The notes below the pieces were generated by a model. The model saw nothing but the letters and a program-made list of their open reading frames with translations, made no database searches and was not told the DNA's origin. Positions 63,301 to 64,000 of a DNA stretch of 64,000 nucleotides are shown in pieces. How positions within the stretch are numbered: the stretch's first letter is position 1; every line of letters starts with the position of its first letter. The stretch is from the NCBI GenBank assembly GCA_946811185.2, contig OX328113.1:4030001-4094000 (forward strand). Direction: 5' to 3'. A program made the position numbers and the translations under genes. Origin of the DNA: Hippopus hippopus (Eukaryota; Mollusca; Bivalvia; Cardiida; Cardiidae).

Positions 63301-64000
63301 GTTGCTATTGAGAGTCTTCAGTCTTTTTTAGCCACTTGTGACATTATTTTCTGGGGTTTCTACACTGTACATTGATCATCTTAGCATATACAAAGTATCA
63401 ATGTGCAGTATGGGAGCTGGCCTGAATTAGAAAAGCAAATCGAATCAAAGGATCGAGGGATCAAGGGAAGCCACTCTTGCAAGGTGTTTGAAAACACCAA
63501 AACAAGGTCTTCTGCCACCCTGTTTTTTTAAATATTCGCCCATTGCCAGTGAAATCTGGCATGTGTGGATTGTGCAGGCATGGCAGTTTGCCAAGGACTG
63601 CATAACAGCCTTAAAAGAAGACTTAAAATCCACTTTTATGCCGATTTTTGTTCAATGTTTTCTATCGATATTTTCGGGCGCCATTTCAAATGGCTCAAAG
63701 CTTTGTGATTGGATGATTGTGGGGGCGTGTCTGCGATTTGATTGGCTGATTGGGCGCAATTCTGAATTTCTCAGAGCTTTTCTGATTGGATAATTTGTAG
63801 ACAAAGCTGAGATTTGATTGGCTGATTGGACGCCATTTTGATTTTCTAAAAGCTCTCGTGATTGGATAATTTAAGAGAGGCCTGAGATTTGATTGGCTGA
63901 TCGGAAGGGGGATGTTTGTATATTCATGTTAATTTTTCGGGTCATTTCAGCCTATTCTATGGCAAAGAGGGATCAGACCCCTGCACCAAGACCCCTTTTT
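57313..64000 (+). repeat. Satellite array, right segment, runs off the window
   Basis: Opens with the second copy of the LINE target duplication (57313-57323). Anchors at 57833, 59536, 60865, 62193 and 63893 give steps of 1703, 1329, 1328 and 1700. These monomers differ from the central block: they keep the doubled TTTATCTAT, read TCTTCTGCCACCCTG instead of mostly TCTTGTGCCACCCTG, and have CCATTGCCAGTG for CCATTGTCAGTG. They form a separate subfamily, and the array boundary lies outside the window. Confidence 0.95.
59536..62193 (+). repeat. Two short (~1329-bp) satellite monomers
   Basis: Between these anchors each step is about 374 bp shorter than the normal ~1703. Only one copy of the GCAACAGGTGTCGTCTGC block is present per monomer, and the change from the AAGAAAAAC-type first half to the AAGAAAAAAAC-type second half occurs at about 60060-60070 and 61390. 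This is one internal repeat lost between the two halves. Confidence 0.9.

Overview
The window looks like a piece of an animal nuclear genome. It is AT-rich, it has a spliced gene with GT...AG introns, and it is full of transposable elements. The tRNA-headed SINEs with a 3' end of the molluscan V-SINE/RUDI type, the GC-cored hairpin MITEs and the sigma-class glutathione S-transferase all fit a mollusc, most likely a heterodont bivalve. The species is inference; I cannot name it from sequence alone.

Layout. 1-14.6 kb is intergenic and built of old repeats: an orphan heat-shock-type promoter (708-855), two degenerate mariner elements of different lineages (3526-4913 and 5000-6324), SINEs, several hairpin MITE families, and a foldback element with about 240-bp arms (11169-11797). 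14627-21060 holds the only host gene I can support, a complete five-exon sigma-class GST on the + strand. Its introns carry MITEs, a SINE with a 14-bp target-site duplication and microsatellites. 21.1-27.4 kb is repeat-rich 3' flank: a ~90-bp tandem palindrome array, a MITE with 29-bp perfect terminal repeats, a ~560-bp tandem repeat and a GGAA-rich minisatellite.

From 27.4 kb to the end the window is a satellite and transposon landscape. A decayed, 5'-truncated LINE (27449-30335, - strand) abuts a long satellite array of ~1.69-kb monomers that runs from about 30336 past the right edge. Two insertions cut the array cleanly. One is a 3.75-kb DNA transposon flanked by TTAA (31912-35660), carrying a THAP-domain fragment. 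The other is a 6.19-kb full-length, I-group (I/Nimb-like) non-LTR retrotransposon (51122-57312, - strand) with an 11-bp target-site duplication. Its ORF1 is intact. Its ORF2 (endonuclease, reverse transcriptase, RNase H) is open for 1132 codons and then broken by one nonsense codon before the C-terminal zinc finger. Removing either insertion restores the ~1.7-kb period.

The array has nested structure: ~75-bp CCAAT-rich subrepeats and a ~373-bp internal duplication inside each ~1690-bp monomer, then a dimer of about 3.37 kb and a 6748-bp tetramer in the central block. Edge and right-hand monomers are a different, probably older type. The most interesting items are this nested array with its dated insertions, the near-intact LINE, the TTAA/THAP element, the orphan heat-shock promoter and the ~240-bp-arm inverted repeat.
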